Positions 1-10,063 of a stretch of 64,000 nucleotides of DNA are shown here, in pieces. The translations under genes were made by a program, and so were the position numbers. The notes below the pieces were generated by a model, which did not search any database, was not told where the DNA came from, and saw only the letters and a program-made list of their open reading frames with translations. This DNA comes from Microbotryomycetes sp. JL201. Lineage: Eukaryota > Basidiomycota > Microbotryomycetes. The stretch is from assembly GCA_033819885.1 (NCBI GenBank), contig JAQYUZ010000015.1, forward strand, positions 124,001 to 188,000. The letters are read 5' to 3'. The first letter of the stretch is position 1; the number at the start of each line of letters is the position of its first letter.

Positions 1-237
1 TTGGAGTGTTATGCTGGATCGGCAACATACCGGGCTGCCTCGTCAGGGCGCGCAGCCAACGTTAACGTCGACAAGGGTGAGCGAACCTTCATCCTTCATT
101 CTCATTCTGCTACGCAGACGTCTCCAAGAGCGGGACAGAGTGAAGCGCAAGCTTTCAAAATCAGCCCTCTGCAAATCGACAACGCGGAACGGTAAGGATG
201 CCGAGACGACTATAGAAAATTATACCTGAAGGTGCGT

Positions 238-1073
238 TCAACGACCGGTTTGTGTCAAGCAAGCCCTCAAGATGGCTGGCTTGTCGTACTGAATTCCCGG
301 AGGCTCGATTGAACGGACAGTCTGCTTGATTACGAGAATGCGGTTGGCTGAGTAGGCCACAGCGACGTGTCCGAGCGGTAAACCTCTCGGGTAAGTCGCT
401 CGGCGTTCGGCCAGGAGTGCAGGCGTCAGATACAGCGAATCTTGTCGACTTGACAGTTGATTGGCCAGCCAGTACGTCGCCCTAGACACGGTTGTCAGTC
501 AGTCACACTCTGTGCATCGTCCCCACCAGAACGTACTCATCTTGTTTGGTAATGACTTGGGTACGATGATTGTCTGGGCAACGATAGCGCTCGACCGTGC
601 GAGTGAGAGCCATCCTTGCGATGTGATCCGGGGCTGCCAAGTGGTGGCACAGCAAGGAGATTGCGTGATCCATCGACCTCCCGGGCCAGCGAGCTTGAGT
701 CTCAACATCCAGGTCATCCATCACGAACCAACTTTTCTATCAATTCGTCAAAGTTGTGAGCCCGTGCTTCCGATAGAAAAGAGCTTGGCTCACTTCTACA
801 CCGCTGCAAAACTCTGGATACAAGACGGTGTCGTACCTGCGGGTGGTTCCGTATTTGTAGAGAATGTGATTTGCCAACATGGATCGATTGGGCGCTCGGT
901 AATACCGGACGACGAGGTCGAAGTCTTCTTGGAAAAACCTGAACACGCGGTCCAGGTTTTCTTCCGTCAACTCAGCCTTCCAGTCGGACTCTAATCGGTC
1001 AAAGCAGTCAGGAAGAAAAGGTTGCAGGATTTCAACGCACATCAACGGACTCACCGCGCCTCGACGATCTCAT
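238..1073 (-). CDS. Uncharacterised 218-residue protein, four exons
   Basis: I do not recognise this protein. The model has exons 1055-1073, 794-990, 507-736 and 238-448, joined by introns of 64, 57 and 58 nt with GT-AG ends. Exon lengths sum to 657 nt, a multiple of three, and no stop appears before the end. The start is the ATG at 1073 (MRSSRRESDWKAEL). The second exon is rich in aromatic and charged residues (FFQEDFDLVVRYYRAP), which looks like real folded protein rather than noise. The third carries a run of His and Cys residues (LLCHHLAAPDH) and the last a hydrophobic stretch (LGHVAVAYSANRILVI). No signal peptide or known catalytic motif is visible. The small gene upstream on the same strand lies only 66 bases away, so the two could be one transcript, but I found no phase-compatible splice between them. 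Confidence 0.5.
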
Positions 1074-1139
1074 GTCCACCTTCGGCGGCGGTAAGCGCTT
1101 GCTCGGAAGGCACGTCAGGTGTACCCATGGTTAGATCGT

Positions 1140-1542
1140 TTACACAGGGCATACAAGTGGCGTGCGTTCAGTGGACAGAACGTCCAGGCGGTCCTTCAGA
1201 CCCATTGACGTTGCTCTCAAGCGACAAAGAGACTTTGGGTCGCACAGGGAGAATATCTGGATATGCCGTAATTAGCACCCAAGGCTCCACCAGCTTGGAC
1301 CTTGGACCACTCGTAAGCATGTCAGGCGGCTGACCATTAGCAAGATCTCTGAAGGGACGTCTGAAACTATTCGCGCCACCGACGTCAGCGACCGAGCGCG
1401 GCGACGACATACCAAACGTACTGCCCACAGGGCCCTTCTCTCGCCCTTTGCCGCGTTTTTTGTCTGGGTGAACACCAACCGCTCTTGCGTTGGCGGTCTT
1501 TGTAGCGCGTGCTGACTTGGCGGGCCGCTTGGCCGGAGCCAT
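1140..1542 (-). CDS. Small basic protein with F-box-like segment (84 aa)
   Basis: Three exons (1413-1542, 1335-1366, 1140-1232) with introns of 46 and 102 nt give 255 coding nt. The ATG is at 1542. The first 40 residues are Lys/Arg/Ala-rich (MAPAKRPAKSARATK), like a nuclear or nucleolar tail. The segment across the first two splices reads VSDVPSEILLM followed by SLCRLRATSMGLKDRLDVL, which resembles the start of an F-box (P-x-E-I-L-x-x-I). An F-box would connect a substrate receptor to SCF ubiquitin ligases, but the domain here would be short and the C-terminal substrate module is missing, unless the gene continues into the neighbour below 1073. The family call is a guess; the splice consistency is the main reason to list the gene. 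Confidence 0.35.
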
Positions 1543-1823
1543 GATTGTACGTCACCAGGCCGTGCGCACCGCGTTTCAAGTCCTCTAGATCGTCAGTATC
1601 ACCAAGACAACGCGGAGTTCGTCCGAACGAATCGTTGTCACGGTGGCGTCCGAGCAGGGAGAGAGCAAATCAGGGCGTGGGCGGCATTGAAGACTTGGTG
1701 GACACACGTCACCCCTGATAATCAACAAATCGCCTGCAGAGTTTTGTGCCACATGGAACAGTCGCCTGCTCTAATTCACGAATCCGAGCGACTTCGGGAG
1801 TTCCGCGGAAAAAGCAACACAAC

Positions 1824-1835
1824 AGTCACGTGACT
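1824..1835. promoter_or_regulatory. 12-bp palindrome AGTCACGTGACT (E-box core)
   Basis: A perfect palindrome around CACGTG, the core bound by bHLH/bHLH-ZIP factors such as Cbf1 or USF. It lies 282 bases upstream of the ATG at 1542. Extended relatives occur upstream of the GNAT gene (22249), between agmatinase and HRI1 (50506) and between the thioesterase and MBA1 genes (55063). A bare CACGTG is expected about once per 4 kb by chance, so only the full palindrome is notable. Confidence 0.35.
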
Positions 1836-2850
1836 AGCTCCCGCCGCTGGAGTTGCGGTGTTCTTCGCGCCGCACAACTCGCGTTGTCCAACGAGGAACG
1901 AAGGAGCGCGTAAAGCCGCTGGAATTAGCTATCGACGCACAGGTGAGCCCAAAATCTTGCCACGGGTGATATACTGGACATTCCGCCGTAGAGCCCTTCG
2001 ACCGCGATCCAATGGACGCCGGCGTCGCTATATTGTCGCTCAAGGCTCCGGACTAGCACGCAAATTTGCTCACGACGAGGAGTGACATGTGAGTGTAGCA
2101 CATCCTGTGGCTGCGCCTGCCGCGGCCTCGAGGGGCAGCGGACGAGTTTTGAGGCTTGCTCGTCTGGTCAATAGGCCCTCATGGCGACCAACGGGCCTGA
2201 CCGGCAACGAGGTGATGTGCTGCAGCAGCACATCACCAACCTGACCGATGGCAGTTGGTCTTTGGCTGGCGCGAATCAGCGTCAGGCTGTCGCATGTCCT
2301 TCACCCCCTCGTCGTCTACCCTTCTGCGTCTGACGGCAGAGTGAAACTTGCAAGGTGTGGCGGATGCTAGTGGCACGACGTTTGATGGGACAAGCTTGGC
2401 TGACAATTACGGCGCCAAGAACGTCAGCGATGATCCCACGCTGACTCTTTCATGGAGGGTTTGCAAGACTAGCTACGAGCTGTAAAAGTTCTCTCATGGT
2501 GCCACAGGCATATGGGAGTAGGCATCCGATCGAGATAAGTGCCGATCGGTGTTAGGGAGAGCTGAAACACTGCTTCAACATTCAATTCGTGGGCATGATG
2601 AGGGCTGCGATCAGCGCGACGAGCTAATTGGGTACATTAATAGATCATCTAGCTCCCGCCCGAATTTCGCCGCCAAATCTAGTGAGCAACGAGCGAGAGG
2701 TATGATCCAAAAAAAATGTGACTTGGTGGGCGTTCCTGCGCTCGTTGTGTTCCGACTGGCACTTGAAAAGTCGTCATTTGGGCGAGACAGACACATTGTA
2801 CGGCGCAAGTACTCCTCCTCCAAGGCGATCCGTACTGTCAAAAAGATCTA

Positions 2851-2898
2851 GGTGGCAATGACACTGGCGATGACACTGGCAATGAGGGTGGCAAATGG
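2851..2898 (+). repeat. 12-bp tandem repeat, four imperfect copies
   Basis: Four consecutive 12-base units of the form (g/a)(g/c)tGGCaATGac lie at 2851, 2863, 2875 and 2887. The unit length keeps a reading frame (G-N-D-T-G-D-D-T), but no gene covers it. Confidence 0.6.
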
Positions 2899-3257
2899 TG
2901 GGCTCGAGCTTGGTCACGAGCATCAGAGCCGCGGTCAAATTCGGAATTCTTCATAGACGTGCACTAGGGAAGTCTGTGTTCGACAAGGAGATTTCTCTAG
3001 ATCAGCAAAACCCTAGACTAAGGGTTGCAACAGTTCGCTTGGGTTTTGCACTGTTCGATAGATTTCGGGGCAGCAGCCAATCTGTTTTCTTCAGATCGTG
3101 TGGTGTTCTCTTCGGAGATTGAGAAAAAGTGGTCGCTGTAGACGTCTACCCAGGGCCCTCTTCACAAGAATCCATCGACAAGACTCCTCGCGGAGTTTGA
3201 CGTTTTACCGCACGGCGCCGTCGCTGGCTTCTCTTTTCCCCTGTTACACTTGCAGTG

Positions 3258-3500
3258 ATGTCAGGTTTGCATCGTCCTTCCGAGACTGCCGTTCGCTCGA
3301 GGCTTCAGGCTTTGCAAAGGGACATGCCTCAACTAGGCTGGGCCGCCCCAGAGAACGCGTCTGCCCGGGCCAAGTTCGACCAGTTCGTGGACTGGCTGCT
3401 TCATTTTAATAAGCGAATGCATACCTTTGAGGATGTCAGCTCAAACGAACCCTACGAAAGGCCGCAAGTCTCTTCGCTGACGTCCGTTGTTTCGCGGTAG
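3258..3500 (+). CDS. Unknown 80-residue ORF, partly repeated at 9.75 kb
   Basis: The ORF runs from the ATG at 3258 and begins MSGLHRPSETAVRSRLQ. A polypyrimidine-plus-AG (ttacacttgcag) ends just upstream, so the ATG could also lie in a second exon. Its middle, ALQRDMPQLGWAAPE then ARAKFDQFVDWLL, is matched by a diverged copy near 9738-9860 whose translation reads ALQRDMPELG and, after a shift of frame, AAAQAKFGWLANWL. Conservation is visible at protein level in an alternating hydrophobic/charged pattern, which suggests the sequence once coded for protein. No known family is recognised. It could equally be a piece of an unknown dispersed repeat. Confidence 0.3.
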   Translation: MSGLHRPSETAVRSRLQALQRDMPQLGWAAPENASARAKFDQFVDWLLHFNKRMHTFEDVSSNEPYERPQVSSLTSVVSR

Positions 3501-4161
3501 GTTGACGGACTGATTGTTGAACTCGATGCATCGGAAGACGTAGCGCCGGCAGAAATCGAATTGTTGCGCTTCATACGACACGAGCACGCGCATTTCGATG
3601 GCTCGCCAGTTGCCGCCGCACACGCGATCATGGGTGTGACGAGCCGACACCATGTACAAAATAGGCGCAAAATTTATTGTAATACCTCTGTACATTTAGA
3701 CAACGTTTCTACCGCCGCAATTGGAGTGAGCTTTGCCCCAGTAACGCAGAAAACTTACGGCGCTGACGAATGACTCGATGGCTCAGTACGGATCATATCT
3801 GTCAAATACGTTCCTCGTACTTTCCTTTCTGTTGTACAAGAGCGGCGGGGATCCGACAGAGGTTCGGATCCTCGACTCGTTCGCGCTTGTGTACGTCTCT
3901 CCTGAGCTGCAGATCATGCATGCACTAATGCCGCACGCCTGTTGATGCAGAAATTATAACGACCCGACTGACAAATACGATAACTCGACGATACCTTTAA
4001 TTTCGCGTGTAGTGTCGTCGACTACAACGTATATAGCCGCCCTCGGTGGCGAGGCTGCCGTGCCGCTGGTCGGGTGGGACGCCAGATATCGTCGTGGCTG
4101 GACCACGACCCCAGCCTACCCCAATGCGCTCGTTCTCGTCGGATTCCATCCCCAAGCCGTC

Positions 4162-5680
4162 ATGTCTCGTTTTCTTGGGCCCGGTATGGAGCGCGACCAG
4201 CGTATTCGAGCTCTTGTCGAACAGATCCAAATCTTGTGAGCGAGAGCGTCTGCTACCCGTTCCTATCTTCGCACTTGCTCATCCTTTTCGGCTGTTTCAG
4301 CGTGACCGAATACACGAGCGCTACTCCGATCTCGCCGTCCCCACCCACCACAAGTTCCGCTTCCAATGGTCAAGGTGCCTCGCCGAGAGCCAACAAGCCT
4401 AAACATGTCAAATTAGTCGATAAGTTGAAAGCTCAAGTCGCCGAGGTCAAGGAGAAGCTCGTTAGACTCAAGAGAAAGATGCTCGACAACGATGACCAGA
4501 CCAAGGCAGTTTCGAAGAAGTCAAAGGGCAAAGCGAAAGAAGAGCCGGTTCGAACCTCGGGTGACGAGGAGTGGGAGCCACAAAGTGTAGGCGACATGGG
4601 TCTCGAAGAGCTGTACCGTCTTGTCGAGCAGGTAAGTGTGCTCACTGTTGGTACTCGATTACAGAGGCGGATACTGACACGCTGTCTTGGTCTGCCGGTC
4701 CAGAATCGCGCGCAAGCGCAGCGACAACCAGGCCCTTCTCGAAGCCGTGAAGGTCTGAGCACATCTGTCGGCGCTCCAGCTGCTTCCAGCCCCGCTCCTG
4801 AACTCGTCGCGCGCCAACAAGAGCTGCAGACCAGATTCTCAGACTACCTACAACATCGAGCCGCCAGTCTGGCTAAGGCAGACGCTGTGCGCCTCGAGTT
4901 CAATGCTCAAACCACAAGTAAGCACGCGCGGAGGAGGCCAGGGGGCGGTCCGAGAGCTGACGCAGATGCCACTCGCCCACCTTCGATCGTCGGTACCTTC
5001 TCTCAGGCTACAATACACATCTGCGTCGCAATCTTGCGACAGGCAAGGCTCCGCCGTTCGCCAAAGGTCTAATTGAGAACGTTTACCTTCGCTGCGCCTG
5101 CGTTGGACCTCGGAAGAAGACTCTGTTGAAAGAGCAAAAAGACAGTGATGAAAAAAAGTCGGATACTGAGGCCAGCAAGCGTCCTGAGGTCACTCCATGT
5201 AGCCTACTTCCAACGGGAGAGAGAGCGATCGTCATTCGTCGGTCAGCTTAGTGAGTCCCCTTTCTGCCGGACTTTTACGATTGAAACTGAGTCTCAATCG
5301 TTCTAAGCCTGTGTCAAATTGACGGGATCGACGTGTTGTACATTCTCTGCGGCGTGCTGAGATGCCCACGTACAACGCGCAAGACATTCGCATTCGACGT
5401 TGTCGACATCGAAGACTGGCATGGCGATTTACCCGTGTCCAAGAACTATCAGGATCTGAGACAAATGATGCAGAGACAGCAGATCCGAGCTGGCACCATT
5501 GTCAAGACAGAAGAACAGCGCCAGGAGGAGCTGAAAAAGTCGAAGTCGACGGCGGCATCCGCTTCGGCTTACCAGCAGCAGGCTCGAGCCGCATCTCGTC
5601 TAGCCCATGGCGAAGAGATCGCGATTCCTCGACCCCCTAAACGCACCAAGCACACCTTCTCGCATACTCCCAGGAAATGA
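4162..5680 (+). CDS. Lysine-rich coiled-coil protein, possible SGF29/tudor relative
   Basis: Five exons (4162-4235, 4301-4631, 4704-4917, 5007-5250, 5308-5680) give 1236 nt, or 411 residues, with GT-AG introns of 57-89 nt. The start could instead be the in-frame ATG at 4186, or lie further upstream. Order: a short helix (ERDQRIRALVEQIQ), a Ser/Thr/Pro stretch, a strongly charged coiled coil (LVDKLKAQVAEVKEKLVRLK), an acidic patch, then a C-terminal half with LLPTGERAIVIRRSAY and KTFAFDVVDIEDW, and a basic tail ending in PPKRTKHTFSHTPRK. The coiled coil followed by a barrel-like beta segment recalls SGF29 of the SAGA complex, which reads H3K4 methylation through tandem tudor folds. The second tudor and its aromatic cage are not evident, so this is only a suggestion. 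The frame is solid; the function is open. Confidence 0.5.
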
Positions 5681-6734
5681 CGCGCGACTGAGCCGCGCAG
5701 AGCTTTGATTGGGCTCTGGTTGTAATCTCAGCTGTTGTATTCCCATTAGTCTGACGTGCTCAACACTTGCTCCGCTCCAAATCCGGGTCTGCTTTGCACT
5801 CATCGGAATGCAATATCGCAGGTCGAGCTTGTTGCTGCGATGTCATCGCCCAATGGACCCATTCATCCAGATTGGGATGTGTCCACCGGCTGTTCTTTGG
5901 ATGGAAATCGTATTGGGCGGCGCAGTAGGCTTTCGGCTCAAGCGGTCATATGGCTGTCTGCTAAAGAGGGTAGATTGATCTCGGCTCGTGGATCTTGTCG
6001 GTGGCGGGTGTTGACGAAGTATGCGAAGGCCGACTCACGGTCTGCAAATCGGCAAGAATCAGGCACTACAGGGACGCGTGATCCACTACCAATCGCCCTG
6101 CTTCTTATGTTCGTATCAACAGTCTCGTTACTCGGCTCGATTGTTCTGGGCGTGGTCTGCAGCGCGCTCTGCAAATCAATGCGAGTGTCAAGGGCCGATG
6201 GACGGCGACGAGTCAGCGATTTCAGTACATGAAAAGATATATTAACGACACACGCTGCAAAGCTCACCCCGCTGACTTGGTACACAAGGGAGAACGACGA
6301 TCTACGCAGAACGAGCCTCCGTCGGAACTCGGTCACTCCACGGCTCCTATATGGCGAATTTCTTTGGTATTTCACTAACTGAAGGGACTAATCACCTGAG
6401 GTCAAGCCACGTGGGAGCACGGAGCGAGGTCCAGCGTATTCGCGATGCGGCCACAGACCAGCTCTGCCGTGAGACCGCCCGCACGCTACAGAAACGGCGG
6501 AACGACAGGCCCACATAGGAACGTTCCAACTCTCCCCATGCCTTCGAGGCAAGTGTCTCCGTTGACGTGTGGGTATGAATGGCTTGCTCGTCGAAACAGG
6601 CGCGTCGGGCGGAAGCGAGGTACCTTAACGTGTCCTGCACTGGAATGGCAGAGAGAGTTATATTCAACATCCAGAGAGCAGAGAATCTACAACAACTTGG
6701 CTGAAGAAACACTATACAAACAAGGAGCAACTCC
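5681..6734. other. About 1 kb without a supported gene
   Basis: Open frames of 110-158 codons exist on both strands, but none has a family match, a spliced extension or an unambiguous start. It separates the convergent ends of the coiled-coil gene and the small minus-strand gene at 6735. Confidence 0.4.
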
Positions 6735-6954
6735 TCACTCGGACACTTCCACCGCCTCCGAGTCCGACGCTGCGGCCTCGACGTCGAGCTCTTGAGCCGC
6801 CTGACAAGGGATCAGAAAGACCGAGAATTAGTCATATAGCCCACGCCAAACCCACATTCGACGGCAGACTAACCTCGTAATCTCTCATTGCTCTCGCGGA
6901 AAGAGCAGCGTCGACCCCGGCCATGGGTAATTCGTTGGCGTCCTGCGTCGACAT
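6735..6954 (-). CDS. Small acidic 48-residue ORF, two exons
   Basis: The ATG at 6954 opens MSTQDANELPMAGVDAALS. A 73-nt GT-AG intron (6801-6873) joins it to a second exon ending AVEVSE and a stop. The exons sum to 147 nt. The peptide is acidic and probably helical (ALSARAMRDYE then AAQELDVEAA). An in-frame upstream ATG at 7017 would add 21 residues. I do not recognise the family. Small acidic helical proteins of this size occur as subunits of larger assemblies, but nothing in the sequence selects one. It lies 130 bases downstream of the zinc-finger gene on the same strand. Confidence 0.4.
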
Positions 6955-7084
6955 GGTTTCACGGTGTACGTGACTGTGCAGTGCGAGTTGCTCGCGAGTC
7001 TGTGCTGGTGACCGCAACAGACGACAACCAGGTGTGCAGCTGCAGAAAACTCAGTTTCAGCAAGGATTTCGGCTCGCTCTGCAG

Positions 7085-7544
7085 TTAGCATGCTGACATA
7101 AAGGGGCCATGCTGCACATGGCTCCTCAAATGTGTCTTCAGGGAATTTGGTGTCTTGAACACGCGTCCACAGATTGGCCTCTCAATGTCGCCGTCGGCAG
7201 GCTGAACAAAGTGACAGACGCGCGTGACCTGTCGCGGATCGGCCGGGTGGCTGCGTAGACAGGTTGCGCGTCGGTCAACAAACTCGAGCGAAAAGGAAAC
7301 CAAAAAAAAAAAATGTTGCTCACTATTGTGAGAGGTGAGACGATATGTTCAGGTGGAGCGGCTCGCCGGGACAGAGGAGGCAGCAGCCAATGTCCCTCTC
7401 TCGGTGGCGGCCGCTGCCACCGTATCGCTCGCCGAGTACGATCGGCGGCCTGCTACGTCGACGGGTGGCATTGTAGTGGTCCAGCTCCGCCTGTGTTGGC
7501 GGGCGCGAGAATTCTGACCTTGCGGAGGTCGAGGACTCGGTCAT
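7085..7544 (-). CDS. Small C2H2 zinc-finger protein (128 aa), fingers split by intron
   Basis: Two exons (7324-7544 and 7085-7250) with a 73-nt intron (7251-7323, gtgagc...cgcag) give 387 nt. The ATG at 7544 starts MTESSTSARSEFSRPP. Finger one is C-L-L-C then H-L-S-Q-Y-H; its two histidines fall on either side of the intron, which supports the splice. Finger two (ICGRVFKTPNSLKTHLRSH) is a good match to the classical consensus, but the first cysteine of the C-x2-C pair is Arg, so it may be degenerate or bind zinc differently. It is probably a nucleic-acid-binding protein. The intron contains a 12-A run on the plus strand. The first 60 coding bases and about 200 bases of promoter belong to a sequence repeated at 10064-10343. 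Confidence 0.55.
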
Positions 7545-7740
7545 TGTCGAGGAGCGTGAGGAAGGAGAGAGAGAAAGAGAGACGCGATCACTGCCTCGTC
7601 ACGGGCAACCTCGTGCTCGCGCCGAGACTCGCGCTAATCGCGGATAACGTCACAGGAGTCGCCCGATCGTCCAGCCTCGAACGAGTACGAAGGACTTCTC
7701 GGATCGGTTTCGCTTAGAGCTCGAGATCAAGGTTGGACAG
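7483..7740. repeat. Dispersed repeat copy A (promoter plus first codons of zinc-finger gene)
   Basis: About 260 bases recur, diverged, at 10064-10343 in the same orientation. Shared landmarks are AGCTCCGCCTGT, GAGGACTCGG, a GGAGAGAGAGAAAGAGAG purine tract, CTCGTGCTCGCGCCGAGACT and GGATCGGTTTCGCTTA. The left part codes for the N-terminus of the zinc-finger gene on the minus strand; the rest is its 5' region. The homology stops at about 7740, three bases before the ATG of the transporter remnant. Confidence 0.75.
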
Positions 7741-7742
7741 AC

Positions 7743-8095
7743 ATGGTTGGTGAAGACAAGGGAAACCTGCGATCGCACGTTTTCTGGATCTGGGGCGCGC
7801 TCTGCACTGCCGCCTTCGTTTGTGAGTGTTTCTCGCCTCCCTTGACTAAAAGCGATGACCGGATCACTCGAATACTAACCAACTCGCATCTGTGTCAGAC
7901 GCGTACTTCCTTGTTCCTGAGACGAAGGGTTTGACGCTCGAACAGGTCGACAAGATGCTCGAGGAGTCGACCCCCCGCACGTCTGCGAAGTGGCGACCGA
8001 CGACGACGTTCGCTGCCGAGACCGGTCTTGGAAAGAGCGGTCAGCTCGCTCCCGAGACTATCGAGCACGCCGAGAAGCAAGGCTCTGCCGTTTAA
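7743..8095 (+). pseudogene. 3' end of an MFS sugar transporter gene
   Basis: Two exons (7743-7821 and 7899-8095), joined by a normal 77-nt intron with a TACTAAC branch site, code for 91 residues. They read VFWIWGALCTAAFVYAYF and then LVPETKGLTLEQVDKMLEE. This is the last transmembrane helix plus the PETKGLTLE signature and cytosolic tail of fungal hexose/maltose-type transporters. The other roughly 450 residues with 11 helices are absent; upstream the sequence changes abruptly into the dispersed repeat. The splice is intact and an ATG happens to open the fragment, so a small peptide could be made, but transport is impossible. It is probably a rearrangement remnant. Confidence 0.7.
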
Positions 8096-10063
8096 GCGCT
8101 CGCGCGCTCACGTTGGACCCCTAGCGTCTTTGAACGTTTTCATAGTCGTTCTTCTTTTCTCGCTGCTTGTTTACATCATAGTCTACATGGTACTAGGTTC
8201 TGGGCAATGGAATCATTAATTTTAAGGGTAAAAATGGAAGCATATTCGTCTCGAAACTGCGAAGTCCACCGTAAGGTGTTATGATGCATGGGCGGGCGTG
8301 CGATCGACACAGCGAGCAGGTTCATAAAGATTGCTCGTTCTCAGACTTGATTGCGAGCTCATGACTGACTGGACTGGCGTTCGCAATTTCATAATTGTGA
8401 GATGTGGAGACCGGTTGCCATGAGCGTGTCTCTCTGTCACACGCGTTTTGCGGCGCGGTAACATGTCAACGACTTTTCAACTTCGCCAAGATACAACAAC
8501 AGGAGGAAGAATAATACAAGCCTCTCATTGGCGCGGCTTCCGGTTGACGAAAAAGGACGCAGGCTCGGACGCCACTGATTTTGAGAACCTTCGGATAGAC
8601 CCTAGAATCCCTCCGAGTCCTGAGGCGATCTTGATAGCGATTCGGTGACTTTGCGGGAGCTTCATAGCCGCCAGCCTCTGTCATCATGAGCCACAGCCAT
8701 TCGAAACCCGAAAAGAGCAATCGGCGTTCGGCGTCGGAATCGTCCGCTGTCGGCCGCTGTTTTCTTGTCACCTTATCCTGCACCCTTTTCACAGTCTGAT
8801 CTGGGTGAACATTTGCCAATATAGCAATCGAACACTACATTGTGCGTCAGCTCCAGAAACGACCTGCCGTGTTCTCGAAGCACGCCTTCTTTACGACTTG
8901 TCGTCGACTCTGTAATACAAAATTATGCGCTCCGGGAGCTCTGGCACCAGGAAGCTACATGATCGCCGCATCTAATCGGCCGTGTCTCGCTTTATTTTGT
9001 CTCCGAGGTGATGGTGGCCAGCCCGCTAGTTCAAGACTGAGTGATTCCCTGTCGGCACTGTGGATAGAGCTTTAGGTGGAGCATTGACTCTTGGTCGACA
9101 TTCCGCCCAAAGCCAGGCCTGAATGCGATGGACGAGTCACTGCCTGCGCTTCGGCCAAAGCATTGGCAGATCGCTGTTTGGATGTGATGAAGTCCTTGAG
9201 CTAGCTTTTGCGGGTGGGCATATTGGCACATAGCTGATGTAACGCTCAGGCAGCGGCGGGAGGCAGAGACACGTGGCACCGCGTGGTCCAGCCCTCCCGG
9301 CTCGTCCAAATGGCCAACCGACGTTGAGATGATCAGCTACCCTGTAGCGCCAAGTCTGCTGAGTCAGGACAGAGTCAACCACTGTATATAAGCATTTCAG
9401 TATGCGGCGCCCGTCGGCGTCGAGTGGCGTAAATCGGCGCACCCTTTTAATGAAACGGCTCACGACCTTTTCGCGACGCCGTTGTGTTCTGCGCGATTTC
9501 AATCCAAATAATGCGCTGCAGAATAACAAATACATTGAAACTGGCCGCAATAACTATAAAGACCATGAAAACTTGTAACTACAGCTCTGTTCCACCAAGA
9601 TGGCTTCGTGGACCTGCACACCGACAGCATCGCGACCGGCGTTCGTCTTTCGTATGTCGCGGGTTTCCAGACTTCTTAAGAATTCGTACGACCCTTCGCC
9701 CTCAACCGTCTATAGATGCTTCCGTCCGTGCAAGCCTTCTGCCCTGCAAAGGGACATGCCTGAGCTAGGCGGGCCGTTCCGGAGCTCGCGGCTGCCCAGG
9801 CCAAATTTGGCTGGTTGGCCAATTGGCTGCATGCGTTTGAGGGTGCGAGGCAATTCCAACTCGCCTTCCTAAGGATTTGCATTCGCCGTTGGAAAGTGAT
9901 CAGCATACTTTGGCCCTTAGGTCACGTTTATGCATGGTAGGCGTCTTGGCTTGGCTCAGGCACGTCCATTTGCAGTACTGGGAGTCCGGACTAGGTTGCA
10001 CCAGCCGAACAAGTTTGCAAGTTTGACCAATTCAGCAGAGTCTTGAATATCTGTTTACTCGTC
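8096..10063. other. About 2 kb of gene-free sequence
   Basis: No ORF here has an ATG, splice pattern and recognisable product together; the longest minus-strand frame (8466-8819) opens with TTG. The stretch contains the second copy of the short repeat (9738-9860). It looks like decayed intergenic sequence next to the transporter remnant. Confidence 0.5.
9738..9860 (+). repeat. Diverged copy of the 3.3-kb ORF segment
   Basis: It matches 3310-3430 through TGCAAAGGGACATGCCT and the following gcc(c)aggccaa(g/a)tt segment. The coding frame is not maintained across the whole copy, so it is best read as a decayed duplicate. Confidence 0.6.

Larger units (their letters stand above)
1543..3257. other. 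Gene-poor stretch, no supported gene
   Basis: About 1.7 kb without an ORF that has a convincing start, splice pattern or recognisable protein. It holds the upstream region of the minus-strand gene at 1542, a perfect 12-bp CACGTG-centred palindrome at 1824-1835 and a 48-bp tandem repeat at 2851-2898. The longest open frames (about 100 codons around 2549-2851) have unremarkable composition. Confidence 0.5.

Noticed and set aside
8466-8819. Minus-strand frame of 117 codons
   Set aside because: It opens with TTG, has no upstream exon that fits and no recognisable family.
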